Assembly: GCA_947652115.1 (NCBI GenBank)
Contig: OX393568.1
Location: 23,082,367-23,146,366 of the forward strand
Direction of reading: 5' to 3'
From: Blastomussa wellsi
Lineage: Eukaryota; Cnidaria; Anthozoa; Scleractinia; Plerogyridae
DNA length: 64,000 nucleotides
The position numbers and the translations under genes are program-made. The notes under the pieces are model-generated. The model had not been told where the DNA came from. It saw only the letters and a list, made by a program, of their open reading frames with translations, and did not search any database. Below, piece by piece: positions 11,992-21,518 of the stretch; position 1 is the stretch's first letter; each line of letters begins with the position of its first letter.

Positions 11992-12969
11992 TTATGTTGT
12001 TGGAATAGCATTATACGGAGGTTTAGGTGCGTATACTCCCCCTGTTCTTCCCTCTGGTTCTACAGAGTAAGGGGGAGGCTGTAGTCCACTCGCTGTCGTT
12101 GTTTCCGGGTTGTATGGTGCAGGATTGGTCGTTTGCTGCTGCTGTTCATATTGCAGTGGGTGGTAGCATGGGTAGCCATGTTGGTAGCTATAGGGCGCTG
12201 GAGCCTGTCCCGGGTGGGGTGGGTTGCTCCCTGTTGTGCCAGCGTTGGTGGCCGTGGTCAATACCCTGCCGTCCCGGAGTGTTCTCCACCGTCGGTGAGC
12301 GTAAAAAATAAACATGGACATCATGCAGATGAACACAAGTGAGCTAATTACGGCACCAGCAATGATGGCCCCGGTTGCATTGTTTAAACAATCGTCATAC
12401 CAGGGCTGGCATGTTCCATGACAACATGTTTCGTTATTTCCGCAATCAGAGTCGGCATGACAAGAATACCCCACACAGCTGGAGGTATCTTGGCATTCGT
12501 TGCTACAGCAAGCCTCCCCGGTAGAACAGTCATGATCAGACGAGCAGTATCGATTGACACAGCTAGAACTTGAAACGCATGATCGTCTACAGCAACTCTC
12601 ACCGCTTGAGCAATCGGAATCAGACGAACAATATCGACCGACACAACTCGAACTGAAAACGCATGAATGTCCACAGCAACTCTCTCCGCTTGAGCAATCG
12701 GAATAAGACGAACAATATCGACCGACACAACTCGAACTGAAAACGCATGAATGTCCACAGCAACTCTCTCCGCTTGAGCAATCGGAATCAGACGAACAAT
12801 ATCGACCAACACAACTTGAGCCGTCAATACAAGCCTTGTGACAACAGATGTAATTCCCTTCGCAATCACTGTTAAAGGTACACCCATAACATACAGCAAC
12901 AAATGAAAAGACAAACAGACCAACCAGAGCCGCATATTTGAAGAGAACAGCGATAGAAAATATTGCCAT
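11992..12969 (-). CDS. Cysteine-module single-pass membrane protein, 6 modules
   Basis: 325 residues, no intron. Signal peptide at about 1-29 (KYAALVGLFVFSFVAVCYG). Six cysteine modules span residues 30-194, the last five starting at C58, C86, C114, C142 and C170 with an exact 28-residue period. Each has the pattern C-x5-C-x5-CC-x3-C-x5-C (CSSDSDCSSGESCCGHSC), which resembles a disulfide knot. One membrane helix at about 200-224 is followed by basic HRRWR, then a proline- and tyrosine-rich cytosolic tail with PPPY at 298-301, a WW-domain ligand motif. Topology and the CC-rich ectodomain recall Shisa-like/VOPP-type adaptors, but I infer this only from architecture; the function is unknown. Neighbouring modules are almost identical in DNA (84-bp repeats within 12661-12831), so copy number has changed recently. 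Confidence 0.85.
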   Translation of the reverse strand: MAIFSIAVLFKYAALVGLFVFSFVAVCYGCTFNSDCEGNYICCHKACIDGSSCVGRYCSSDSDCSSGESCCGHSCVFSSSCVGRYCSSYSDCSSGESCCGHSCVFSSSCVGRYCSSDSDCSSGESCCRRSCVSSSSCVNRYCSSDHDCSTGEACCSNECQDTSSCVGYSCHADSDCGNNETCCHGTCQPWYDDCLNNATGAIIAGAVISSLVFICMMSMFIFYAHRRWRTLRDGRVLTTATNAGTTGSNPPHPGQAPAPYSYQHGYPCYHPLQYEQQQQTTNPAPYNPETTTASGLQPPPYSVEPEGRTGGVYAPKPPYNAIPTT

Positions 12970-13058
12970 AGCTCTTTATCGACACCTTTTCTTTTCTTTG
13001 CTATGGTGTGGCCACTTTCGATTTCGAACGGCCAAGACAGAATCACGAGTTAGCACAA

Positions 13059-13095
13059 TGACGTCATAAGATGTATAATCACGATATCGCGTGAC
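13059..13095 (-). promoter_or_regulatory. Promoter elements shared by the cysteine-module genes
   Basis: TGACGTCA (CRE/ATF-type palindrome) at 13059-13066 and GCGTGAC at 13089-13095, about 90 and 120 bp upstream of the ATG at 12969. GCGTGAC recurs upstream of the other three intact paralogues at 23152-23158, 28840-28846 and 31084-31090. ACGTCA-type sites recur at 23116-23123 and 31014-31020. Binding is inferred from sequence only. Confidence 0.5.
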
Positions 13096-13107
13096 TTTTT
13101 CACGTTG

Positions 13108-13865
13108 CAGGGGCGTAGCCAGGGGAGGGTTCCAGGGATTCCGGACCCTCCCCCATCTCTCTCGATCTGGCGGTCACTACCGCGGCAGGACCAATCAGCA
13201 GCATCATTGCGACAATGTACCAGCCCAGACACCATCTGATTACTATAAGAGGGCAGTTGCTATTCCCCTTCTAGACCATCTACAATCAGAGATGAAACCA
13301 TACTTCAATCCTACTAATGATGCTGTCTTATCCAGCCTCTTTAATCTTCTTCCTGAGCTGGTAGCCGTAAGAGACAGAAATCCTGACATTGAAGCAGCGC
13401 TGGAGTTTTATGAGAACGACCTTCCTTTTCCTCATGTGGTTTATGCTGAGCTCCTCCGATGGAAGAGAAAGTGGTGCAGCACTGAGGATGCCGACCTTCC
13501 CACCAGTGCAGTTCAGACACTCGCAGCATGCGACCGAGAGTTCTTTCCTAACATCCACACCTTGATCCGCATTTTGTGCACGTTGCCGATAACGTCAGCT
13601 GAATGTGAGCGCTCATTCAGTACACTAAGAAGGTTAAAAACAAACCTGAGGTCGACCATGTCAAGCGAGCGAGAGTCTGGGCTGGCGTTGATGAACATCA
13701 ATTACCACCGAGACATAAATATCGAGGAAGTGATAAACACGTTCGCTCAACGGCAACCAAGGCGTCTTCTGTTTGCGTAGCGTAAACGCCAAAGTCTTGT
13801 ACGTACGTAATTTAAGGATTTTAGACCACCCGTTCCCCCTCCTAGAAATCCTGGCTACGCCCATG
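13108..13865 (+). mobile_element. hAT transposon remnant with C-terminal transposase fragment
   Basis: Ends are CAGGGGCGTAGCCAGG and the inverse of CCTGGCTACGCCCATG, the same end type as 9901-10065. An open frame running to 13780 encodes about 190 residues of the C-terminal part of a hAT transposase. It includes the dimerisation block LCTLPITSAECERSFSTLRR and LKTNLRSTM. The frame's ATG at 13091 lies outside the element, so the N-terminal BED finger and catalytic core are deleted. No matching octamers flank the ends. Non-autonomous remnant. Confidence 0.8.
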
Positions 13866-14036
13866 CGGTATCGCGTGTGAAAGTACAAATCGACGAAATC
13901 GTGCTTTATAGCAGAAAGCCAAAACCCGAATCAATCAGCAAATCAGGCTGTCAAAGTACACAAGGACTCAAGCTAACAACATACCGCTTCACGGTAACTG
14001 GGAAACTAGGGGCGCTTTCCATTCGACCAAAAATTC

Positions 14037-14323
14037 ATTCTCGTTCCCAGAACCACCTGTCCCTCTTAGCCGGCTGGGCCTGTACACGAGGAACAAGTGG
14101 CTCTGGGGACACATGATTCGATTGGCTGAAATCTAACAAAGAGAGTCCAATCACATCTAACGTTTTAAACGTGCCAATGATTTGGGATTTTAAAACGGCT
14201 CACGTGATTGGACTCCCTTTGTTTGGTTTCAGCGAATCAAATCGTGTGTCCCCAGAGCCACTTGTTTCCTCGCGCACAGGCCCAGCCGGCTAAGAGGGAC
14301 AAGTGGCTCTGGGGACGAGAATG
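14037..14323. mobile_element. Fold-back MITE with 10-bp target duplication (Mutator-like)
   Basis: 287-bp hairpin element. Arms share cttagccggctgggcctg, aacaagtggctctggggaca and gagtccaatcac; the ends read ATTCTCGT(T/C)CCCAGA. It is flanked by direct CCAAAAATTC at 14027-14036 and 14324-14333, a 9-10 bp duplication typical of MULEs. The host sequence (ggcgctttccattcgacc) is itself another MITE end, as at 19797-19963, so this is a nested insertion. Related end fragments occur at 17385-17434, 18893-18970 and 59500-59556. Confidence 0.75.
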
Positions 14324-14406
14324 CCAAAAATTCCGGTTTGAAATTCCGGGTATTCCGTTCCAGGCCATCCCGTTCCAAGTTCTGCGCCATTCTCGTCCAC
14401 ATAGCC

Positions 14407-14487
14407 CTATTCTCAGCGGTCTCACCTCGCGCGTATAAAAGGCAGAGTAGACAAAGGAGTGATGCCATTCTCTCGAAGCTGCTAAGC
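14407..14487 (+). repeat. Left 81-bp inverted repeat
   Basis: Starts ctattctcagcggtctcacc, includes the TATA box and ends gctgctaagc. Perfect inverse of 17290-17370. Confidence 0.85.
14434..14440 (+). promoter_or_regulatory. TATA box of the gag-like gene
   Basis: TATAAAA in a GC-flanked context (gcgcgtataaaaggcag), 61 bp before the ATG at 14501, so initiation about 30 bp downstream would leave a short leader. The same box is present inverted in the right repeat. Confidence 0.6.
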
Positions 14488-14500
14488 TGTTCAGATAACC

Positions 14501-16404
14501 ATGGCTGACCCGCCAGTCCCTGCAGATGCAGTCCAACAAGCTCAAGTTGTCTTACAAAACCACGCACAAGAAGGTCAAGCACCGGCGGCGTTAGCACATC
14601 AAGCTCAAGCACCAGTAGCGCCAGAAGAACAAGCTCAACCGCCTGCGCAAGCACCAGTGCAAGCAAACGAAGTTTCTTTGGCGGTTTGTGAAACTTTATT
14701 TTATCCGTTCGTTACCACGTGTTTCGTTCTGGTTCCCTAGTATTTCGCTTCCAAACCTTGTATGTTGTTTGCCCTACGTGAGCTGTGTTTCATTTCCTCT
14801 TAGAAAATTATTTGCCCTGCTTCTTAACATTTGCCCGCTTTTCTACGGGCTGTGCGGGCTAAGTTTTGTTGGATATATTATTTGCCCTGCTTCTTAACGT
14901 TTGCCCTCGTTTCGTGTGGGCTGCGCGGGCTAAATTTTGTTGGATATATTATTTGCTCTGCTTCTTAACGTTTGCCCTCATTTCGTGTGGGCTGTGCGGG
15001 CTAAATTTTGTCTGATATATTATATGCCCGGCTTTTAACGTTTGCCCTCGTTTCATGTGGGCTGTGCGAGTTAAATTTTGTCTGATATATTATTTGCCCT
15101 GCTTTTAACTTTGCCCTCGTTTCGTGTGGGCTGAGCGGGCTACATTTTGTTTTATAAATTATTCGCCCTGCTTTTAACGTTTGCCCTCGTTTCATGTGGG
15201 CTGTGCGGGCTAAATTTTTATTTGTATATTTGTTCTGCTTCTAAAACTTTACCCTCGTTTCGTGTAGGCTAGTACGGGATATAATTACCGTATTACACTA
15301 TATTTAAATTGCTTTAAAAGTTTACCCTCGTTTTGTGTGAGCTCAGCGGGCTAAATTTTGTTTTGCATATTATTTTCCCTGCTTATAACGTTTGCCCTCT
15401 TTACCAGTGGGCTGTGCGGGCTAAAACTTTGTTTTGTAAAATATTCGCCCTGCTTTTAACTTTTGCCCTCGTTTTGTGTGAGCTGTGCAAGCCCTATTTT
15501 GTTTTGTATATTACTCGCCGTTATAAACTATTTGCCCCTTTGTGTGGGCCTCGCGGGCTATACTTTTGTTTGGTTTGTTTTTCGCCCTGATTCTCAACTT
15601 TTGCCCTCTTTTCACGTGGGCTTCGCGGGCCATTCTGAATTCGTATGTTTGTTTATTTTCATCTTTAAAATCCGTCATGTTTTTTCCTCGCTCTTTATTT
15701 GAGCTATTTAGCGGTTTCGAATGTGTTAGCTTCACGTGCCACTTTCATGGTCACAAGTTGTGCGCTGTGTTTTTTATGGCTATATTACATTGTTGTTTTT
15801 ACACCTTTTGTGTTTTCCTTGCCTATTGTTGGAATCTTTCTTTTATTCAGTTCCTTTTTTAAATTTTTTATTTCTGTCAGCCCTGCATTATCGTTTACTC
15901 GAAAGTGCACAAGGCACCTCAGTCGAGTCATTGATACAGAGAATTTCATATTATGGTGGCAGAAGAGTTGAGGACTTCGACAAGTATGAAGCGCTTCGTT
16001 ACGCAGAAGAATTAGCTTCTGTTGCAAAGTCCTCCAGTCACCCCAAGGCCGCCAGCTATGATGTTATCGCTTCGACTTTGAGAGAGAAGCTCCACGTCCC
16101 AGCTGAGCAGTTCAAGGCGTATTTCCTGGCTTTGTTAGCTGACAAGGATTTCTCCCGTGTTATCGAAACGATCTCGAAGGTTGACAAGTCCTTCCAGCGG
16201 TCCTCACCGTATCGCACACAGACGCGTAGAGGACGATTGCCATATCAGCAACCATATTTTCAAGCCTATCAGCGGCCATCCTCTCGCGTTATTTGTTACA
16301 AATGTGGTGAACCAGGGCATAAGTCACCCCAGTGTTGGAAGCGCGCTCCTTCTCGTCAGCCTTCTTCTGCTGCTCAGCCTCGATTTAACCGTCCTTCAAC
16401 ATAA
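14501..16404 (+). CDS. Gag-like CCHC zinc-knuckle protein, two predicted exons
   Basis: Predicted exons 14501-14687 (phase 1, donor GTGAAA) and 15881-16404 (acceptor tttctgtcag) give 236 residues. Residues 1-60 are a low-complexity Ala/Gln/Pro segment (QAPAALAHQAQAPVAPEEQA). The second exon holds a helical region (VEDFDKYEALRYAEELASVA; LHVPAEQFKAYFLALLADKD), a basic arm and one zinc knuckle, CYKCGEPGHKSPQC. The zinc knuckle and charge pattern fit a retroelement nucleocapsid. An AATAAA lies at 16426-16431, just after the stop, and a TATA box precedes the ATG. The intron is predicted from splice consensus and frame agreement only; it consists largely of a 71-bp minisatellite. No protease, RT or integrase follows. 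Confidence 0.5.
14760..15640 (+). repeat. 71-bp minisatellite inside the gag intron
   Basis: About 12 degenerate tandem copies, period about 71 bp. Each contains TTTGCCCT(C/G), cgt(g)tgggctgtgcgggct and aaattttgtt. Unit starts are visible at 14811, 14881 and 14952, and so on. Open frames through it are by-products of the repeat. Confidence 0.8.
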
Positions 16405-16425
16405 TTTTGTTGTATCATCTTATGC

Positions 16426-16431
16426 AATAAA
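16426..16431 (+). terminator. Polyadenylation signal of the gag-like gene
   Basis: AATAAA 22 bp after the stop codon. Confidence 0.6.
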
Positions 16432-16737
16432 GATTTTTCTCTAGGCGAATAGTGCATTGTTTTTACTTGCCTTATGTTTCCTTTATTTTTTGTTATTTCG
16501 GGGTTTCCGTCTTTAATCCTTCACCCTTTTATCCCTTAATACCGACTTATATTTTATATATTTTATATTTGCCCACTCGCTTTACTGTTATCCACTCGCT
16601 ATATTGTTCTCGCTCCTCTTTCTTCTTCCCTCGGGTGGCATTCTCAAGGGGAACGAATGTTCCCTCTCGGATTACCGGGGCTGAGTTTGCCATTCCCTGG
16701 GCCTTACCTTTTCTTTCTTCTGTTCTAGTTTTTCAAG

Positions 16738-16896
16738 ATGCCTTTTCATGACTGGGAAAAGACTCCCAACTTTGATCCTGCCAAGATTTCTGTTAACTCG
16801 CCACGTTGGGTCAATTATAAGGGATCTCTTCTTACTGAGGCCCAGGAAATGGCAGACAACGCCCATATTAGTCAAGATTTCATCTTAATCGCTTAA
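16738..16896 (+). CDS. Small open frame, 52 aa, unknown
   Basis: ATG at 16738, stop TAA at 16894-16896. Begins MPFHDWEKTPNFDPAKISVN and is preceded by a pyrimidine-rich acceptor-like ttctgttctag. It lies inside the 14407-17370 element, 3' of the gag gene. The composition looks protein-like (WVNYKGSLLTEAQEMADNA) but I recognise no family. It may be an exon or the remnant of a second element gene. Confidence 0.3.
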   Translation: MPFHDWEKTPNFDPAKISVNSPRWVNYKGSLLTEAQEMADNAHISQDFILIA

Positions 16897-17042
16897 AAGA
16901 CTTCGTTTCTGCGTTTCCTCGTTCCTAATTTCTGTTTTTGTTAGGATGGGGTTTTTAGTTTGGGGTTCTCATTTTGAGGATGGGCATCCGTTTGTGCGGT
17001 TTTTGTAGTTTCCGCCGTGGTATTTTAGGGTTATCTTCAACA

Positions 17043-17158
17043 CGAGACTGTTGGTGCCCATACTCAACAATAGGCGTGAGGGAGACAGGTGAGAATAGAA
17101 GTCTATTCTCACCTGTCTCCCTCACGCCTATTGTTGAGTATGGGCACCAACAGTCTCG
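17043..17158. repeat. Perfect 57-bp palindrome
   Basis: Arms 17043-17099 and 17102-17158 are exact reverse complements with only 2 nt (AG) between them. The arm sequence from the centre outwards reads tctattctcacctgtctccc, similar to the outer end of the 81-bp inverted repeats (ctattctcagcggtctcacc). Confidence 0.95.
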
Positions 17159-17289
17159 ATCTGTTGACTAATATAATCCTAATATAAAACTGAGGTGGGT
17201 AGGGCGGGAAAAAGCCACAGAAACGAGACCTGAGAAGGATAGGCGTAAAAGGAAACGAATGAGAACGGTCAACATGTTGAATATAAACT

Positions 17290-17370
17290 GCTTAGCAGCT
17301 TCGAGAGAATGGCATCACTCCTTTGTCTACTCTGCCTTTTATACGCGCGAGGTGAGACCGCTGAGAATAG
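17290..17370 (-). repeat. Right 81-bp inverted repeat
   Basis: Perfect reverse complement of 14407-14487, including its TATA box. Confidence 0.85.
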
Positions 17371-18975
17371 TAGTCTTTTCGTTTCTCTTAGCCGGCAGGG
17401 CCTTGGCACGAAATACGAAGGGCTCTGGAGACATACGATTTCCAGTCCGAGATTCTAGGACTTGCGGACTTCATGTATATAGCATTGATGTTTCTACATA
17501 TTGTATGTTGTAATAAGGCGGCCGGCGAACATTTTGTCTTCCGTTTAAAATTTCTTTGTTCTCAACATAAAAAAAATCGAATTTTTTTGAAAATCGTATG
17601 TCCCCATAGCTTCCTATGCAGGCGTTATCAGGGGATTGCGTTACCACTCGTCCCCACTAACGCCTGCTTAACCGCGACCAACATTCCCTTCCCATTGTCT
17701 CTCGACAGACAAACTAACCAATCAACATTGTCTGTAGGCATTCAAAACGATCGTTATAAAATTTCCCGCGAATCCGTTCTTCGCCGGCGCTGTTGGATAC
17801 AATACTCTGGTGTATTTCGATGGTTGAAACACCAAAACATTATTTATTGTGAATACAAGAGGTAGGCGTGCGAGTCTGATTCTGTCATAAGTTGGAAGGG
17901 TTAATATTTTGGGAAAGATGATCTCTCTCCCATGAACACAACAGTGGATCAGAAATATTTATTTCAACGCTATAAAATGCTACAACAGACTTCGCCAACT
18001 CGAAAACGCAAAGCTGAATTAATTTAGAAATCATCAAAGAGGTCCACATCCGTGGTATTTACGAGCGAACAAATCGAAGGGATTCACCGCGCTGAATCAT
18101 TCATTCGACAAACTTGCCACAGAACGATTTAAAACGTCCAGCGCTGCTGGGTTAGGCTACGTCCACGTACACTAAGCCGGATAAATTTGAAAACGGCGTT
18201 TTCGCCTCGAAAGCGGATAAAATGTTTTCTGTCCACATTATACCGTTTTTAAATTGTTTCGCCATCGATTTTGAAACGCTGCCTCGCAAGAAACGCTTAA
18301 TACATGCAAGAACATGCCCACATTGTCCAAGTAACGTTATTCGATCGTTTTGATATAAGCGTTTTCAAAAAGTTCCGTTTTCGCCGTCCACACTTTATGG
18401 TGGATTTCCACTGTCGCGTATTTTTCTACGTGCGTTTACGTGCGTAAAAATATTTAGAGACAATGTATGAACGGCTTGCATAAACGTGTACGCAAGTTTT
18501 CCATACATCATCTCTAATTTTATTTACGCACGTAAAAAATTACGCGACAGTGGAAATCCACCTTTACACACCTAGCCTTCCCTTCAGCAAATAAGTTTCC
18601 CTTCGCAAATTCAGAACTTGCTTTCATCTAAAATGAATTTACCAGAGAAATCTCTGACTTGGAGCAAAATCAATCGTCCCTGGCATCGCGGCGGGAGAAG
18701 CGTCGTGGGGATTTTAGTTGGTAAAATCTGATTGGCTTAGCGGCGGTAAGGTGAAGGTCGGCTTTCCGGATTTTAGTAGGTAAAATCTGATTGGCGAAGC
18801 GGCGGAAAGGGATGTTGGCCTCGGTTAAGCAGACGTTAGTGGGGACTAGTGTAACGCAATCCCCTAATAACGGCTGCGTAGGAGACTGATGTCCCCAGAG
18901 CCCTTCGGTTTTCGTGCCAAGGTCCTGCCGGCTAAGAGAAACGAAAAGGGCTATGGGGACGAGAATGGTTCTGGG
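17371..18975. repeat. Nested inverted-repeat region
   Basis: An outer pair, 17381-17434 and 18893-18947, is inverted (cttagccggcagg, ccttggcacgaaa). An inner pair, about 17597-17700 and 18800-18897, is inverted (ggggattgcgttac, gtccccactaacg). A separate palindromic MITE (18399-18562) lies between them. A 66-bp tandem duplication containing ggtaaaatctgattggc sits at about 18713-18812. No ORF with family resemblance. Read as a non-autonomous TIR element inserted into an older fold-back, with later insertions. Confidence 0.6.
18399..18562. mobile_element. Palindromic MITE
   Basis: 164 bp. Ends GGTGGATTTCCACTGTCGCG and its exact inverse; the inner arms share tacgtgcgtaaa. TTTA occurs beside both ends (18394-18397, 18563-18566) and may be the target duplication, with one extra base on the left. 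Confidence 0.65.
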
Positions 18976-18997
18976 CCAAAATACAAAATAAAATCAA

Positions 18998-19323
18998 GGG
19001 TGCGACTATATCACGGGCGATGAGCCGGGATGTTCATCGGTGGACACCTGACGATGAGTTATACCACATCGTATAATAGCACGCAGCGCTATTGTTTTAG
19101 GGCTAGTGTCCATTATTACTGTTGTTTGTTTATCATTTTTTCAGCCAGAACTCCGGTTAGCCTAATAAGCACTTCGGGTGAAAAAATGATAAACAAACAA
19201 CAGTAATAATGGACCCTAGCCCTAAAACAATAGCGCTGCGTGCTATTATACGATGTGGTATAACTCATCGTCAGGTGTCCACCGATGAACATCCCGGCTC
19301 ATCGCCCGTGATATAGTCGCCCC
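18998..19323. mobile_element. Near-perfect fold-back MITE
   Basis: 326 bp. Arms of about 145 bp (18998-19142 and 19179-19323) match except at one interior base (ggctaGtgtcc against ggctaGGgtcc when inverted) and the terminal G-run; the loop is about 36 nt. Arms start GGG(T/G)GCGACTATATCACGGG. No clear target duplication and no ORF. The near-identity suggests recent insertion or gene conversion. Confidence 0.85.
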
Positions 19324-19796
19324 CATAAATCAAAGCAAAACAAATTAAATGGTGGACCGTTGCCGCAGTAACTTGTTTTCGAATTGTCAGACGACTCCGA
19401 AGTCAAAACAAACGACGTTTTAAGGGAGGGCAACGGTTGCTGGTCGTTTTTTTGCTGCTAACCACTCGTAACTGTGGCTATTGGGGAAGAAGTTAGACCT
19501 GAAAGCTTTCCGAGGCAAATATTGAAGCATAGGCCTACGGGCACCTTCGGGCTTGGAGGGGCTGTAACCTTCCTGCCCGAAAAAAATTATACAATTTCCG
19601 AATGCGTTAGCATTGAACAGGTATAAAACGTTGCCCGAATCCTGTGCGTTTTGCCCGAAAAATGTCAAAAATTTTCCAACCTGGGGGGGGGGGCAGCCCC
19701 CCCGGCTCGTACGCCTATGCAAATAAGCAAGCCGCGCACTGATATCGAGCCATCAACGAAGCCATCTTGATTCCGGCTTCGAGAACCTGACCCCGA

Positions 19797-19963
19797 GCAG
19801 GAATGGCCGAATGGAACGGAATTTTCCGGTTATTCCGATTTTCCGGAATTTTAGGCCAACCTAGCAAGGTGCACCCAAAATTTCGGAATGAAATTCCGGA
19901 AAATCCATTCGCTCTCCCACCCGGAATTTACGGAATTTTTGGTCGAATGGAATGCGCCCTAGT
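19797..19963. mobile_element. MITE with ggaatttt/aaaattcc arms
   Basis: Contains many inverted ccggaa/ttccgg blocks and the end gtcgaatggaatgcgcc. The same end, inverted, hosts the nested MITE at 14037-14323. Left border uncertain. Confidence 0.5.
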
Positions 19964-20747
19964 AGCTCCCGAACACTCAGGCGGTGAGGTCACGTGAAGG
20001 GAAGCTTGTCAGCTGTCAAATTGTAACCAATCAGCGCTTTGCGTCCAAAATTTGGACGCAGGACATTCGAAATTCTGAGATTCGCGTGCAGGCTCCACTT
20101 CACTGCTCGGGGCTTTGCACCGGAAAATAGCCCCCCTCTGAGACAGGAGCCTGTTCGCAGGCTAGGAAACTACTAATAAAATTTGTGTCAGGCACAGCTG
20201 AAGTCACCCACAGTTTATTATCGACTTATCAAGAACAAAATTTAATAGCTGTTTAATTTTGTCACATTTCATGAAATCCCTTCTTTTTAAAGGGCCATGA
20301 TCCTTGATTTAACTAGAGTGTCGTTTGAACCTGTTCAGATGCCAACCTAACAAATAATTGAAATCCAGGAGACTTTTTGTGTCAAGATACCACTCCAGAG
20401 TCCTCAAAATGGGTTTAGAATTAGAGCTCTTCCAATTCATTTACAACTGAATACATCAAACATTTCAAAATTTCCTCCCAAAATCGGTCAAATTAAGGGA
20501 GATTTGTTGTCCTGTACGCATGGGAGACAGGAGATTCATTCTGTACTCGGGAGACTCCTGGATAATCTGGGTATTAATATGTCATTACTTGCATGATACT
20601 ATTAAGTCAGACTTGCCCTGGGCCCAACTGAGAGATTCAAAAAAGTTGCCAAGATGAGCAACAATCAGACTTACACCAGCTTTGTACAATAATGATTCCT
20701 TTCTGTAAATCTATTACAGTGTGGACACTCGAACCATGAACACCAAG
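19964..20747. other. No gene seen
   Basis: AT-rich spacer with no supported ORF, RNA gene or clear repeat structure. Confidence 0.4.
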
Positions 20748-21325
20748 GCTTTATTTTCACTTATTTTATAAATTTTTACAGAACTAGCCAATCACAGCCA
20801 GTGATTACAATAGCCTGTCAATGTCTGTCAATCATGATGTTAAAAGTAACCGCATTTCCTAAAATATTGCCTTCTATATGTTTTCCTAAAATATGCAACT
20901 GAATTTGACTCCGTCGGTACCGGCCTGCGTAGCTGGCGGTCTATTTTTGTAGCGTGCTCGATTGAAACAAGCAATGAAAGCCGTGAAATTGAGAGGCAAT
21001 TGCTTGCAAAAAATAAATAAACCGCCAGCTACAGAAGCTAACTGTAAAAAAAATGTCTGTGCCATTGTTTCGGTTCATGGATGTGATTGATTAGTTCTGG
21101 AAAAAAGTAAAACATAACTACAAAATAAGTGAAAAAGCCACAACTTTTTTTACAAGTTAGCCAATCAGACAGCGCGAATTTGTTTGAGTTGTCCTACCTC
21201 CTAGTTAAAAGCATGACAGGTTTCGTGAGAACAGCTTTGAAAATTCCTTGGAGGCGGGACAGCTCAAAAAAATTTGTGCTCTCTGATTGGCTAATTATAA
21301 CTTGTCAAAAAAGTTTGTTGGGTGG
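20748..21325. repeat. Nested imperfect inverted repeats
   Basis: Three inverted pairs: about 20748-20800 with 21075-21137 (ggctttattttcacttatttt), about 20930-20950 with 21015-21036 (tagctggcggt / accgccagcta), and about 21143-21185 with 21255-21325 (acaagttagccaatcaga / tctgattggctaattataacttgt). Non-coding MITE debris. Confidence 0.5.
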
Positions 21326-21518
21326 CCACAGTTAGGCGCATCGCGCTGTAATAACAGGGACAGCCCCCCCACTTTTTACGACGATGATATTTCGTTTTAG
21401 TATAAGGTGTGTATAAAGAAATAATAAAAAAAGGAAAACGTAAATAATAAAAAAAGGAAAACGAAGAAGGAAATGTGAAGGAAATGGATAACTTGTTATC
21501 ACATTTCAGAGACGATGT

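Larger units (their letters stand above)
14407..17370 (+). mobile_element. Non-autonomous gag-bearing element with inverted terminal repeats (DIRS-like?)
   Basis: An 81-bp sequence at 14407-14487 occurs as a perfect inverted copy at 17290-17370. The left copy contains a TATA box and sits directly before a gag-like gene with a zinc knuckle. A perfect palindrome at 17043-17158 lies just inside the right repeat and begins with a sequence similar to the repeat's outer end. Inverted termini, an internal complementary segment near the right end and a gag are features of DIRS retrotransposons. No reverse transcriptase or tyrosine recombinase was seen, so it would be non-autonomous. True ends are unproven. 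Confidence 0.45.

Noticed and set aside
11992..12969. Cysteine-knot toxin gene
   Set aside because: Modules look knot-like, but the protein has a membrane helix and a long cytosolic PPxY tail, so an anchored surface protein fits better than a secreted toxin.
12384..13046. 220-residue minus open frame overlapping the 12-kb gene
   Set aside because: Shadow frame of the cysteine modules; periodic only because the DNA is periodic.
15333..15862. Hydrophobic plus-strand frames as membrane proteins
   Set aside because: They arise from the T-rich 71-bp minisatellite and the following pyrimidine-rich intron; no conserved domain.
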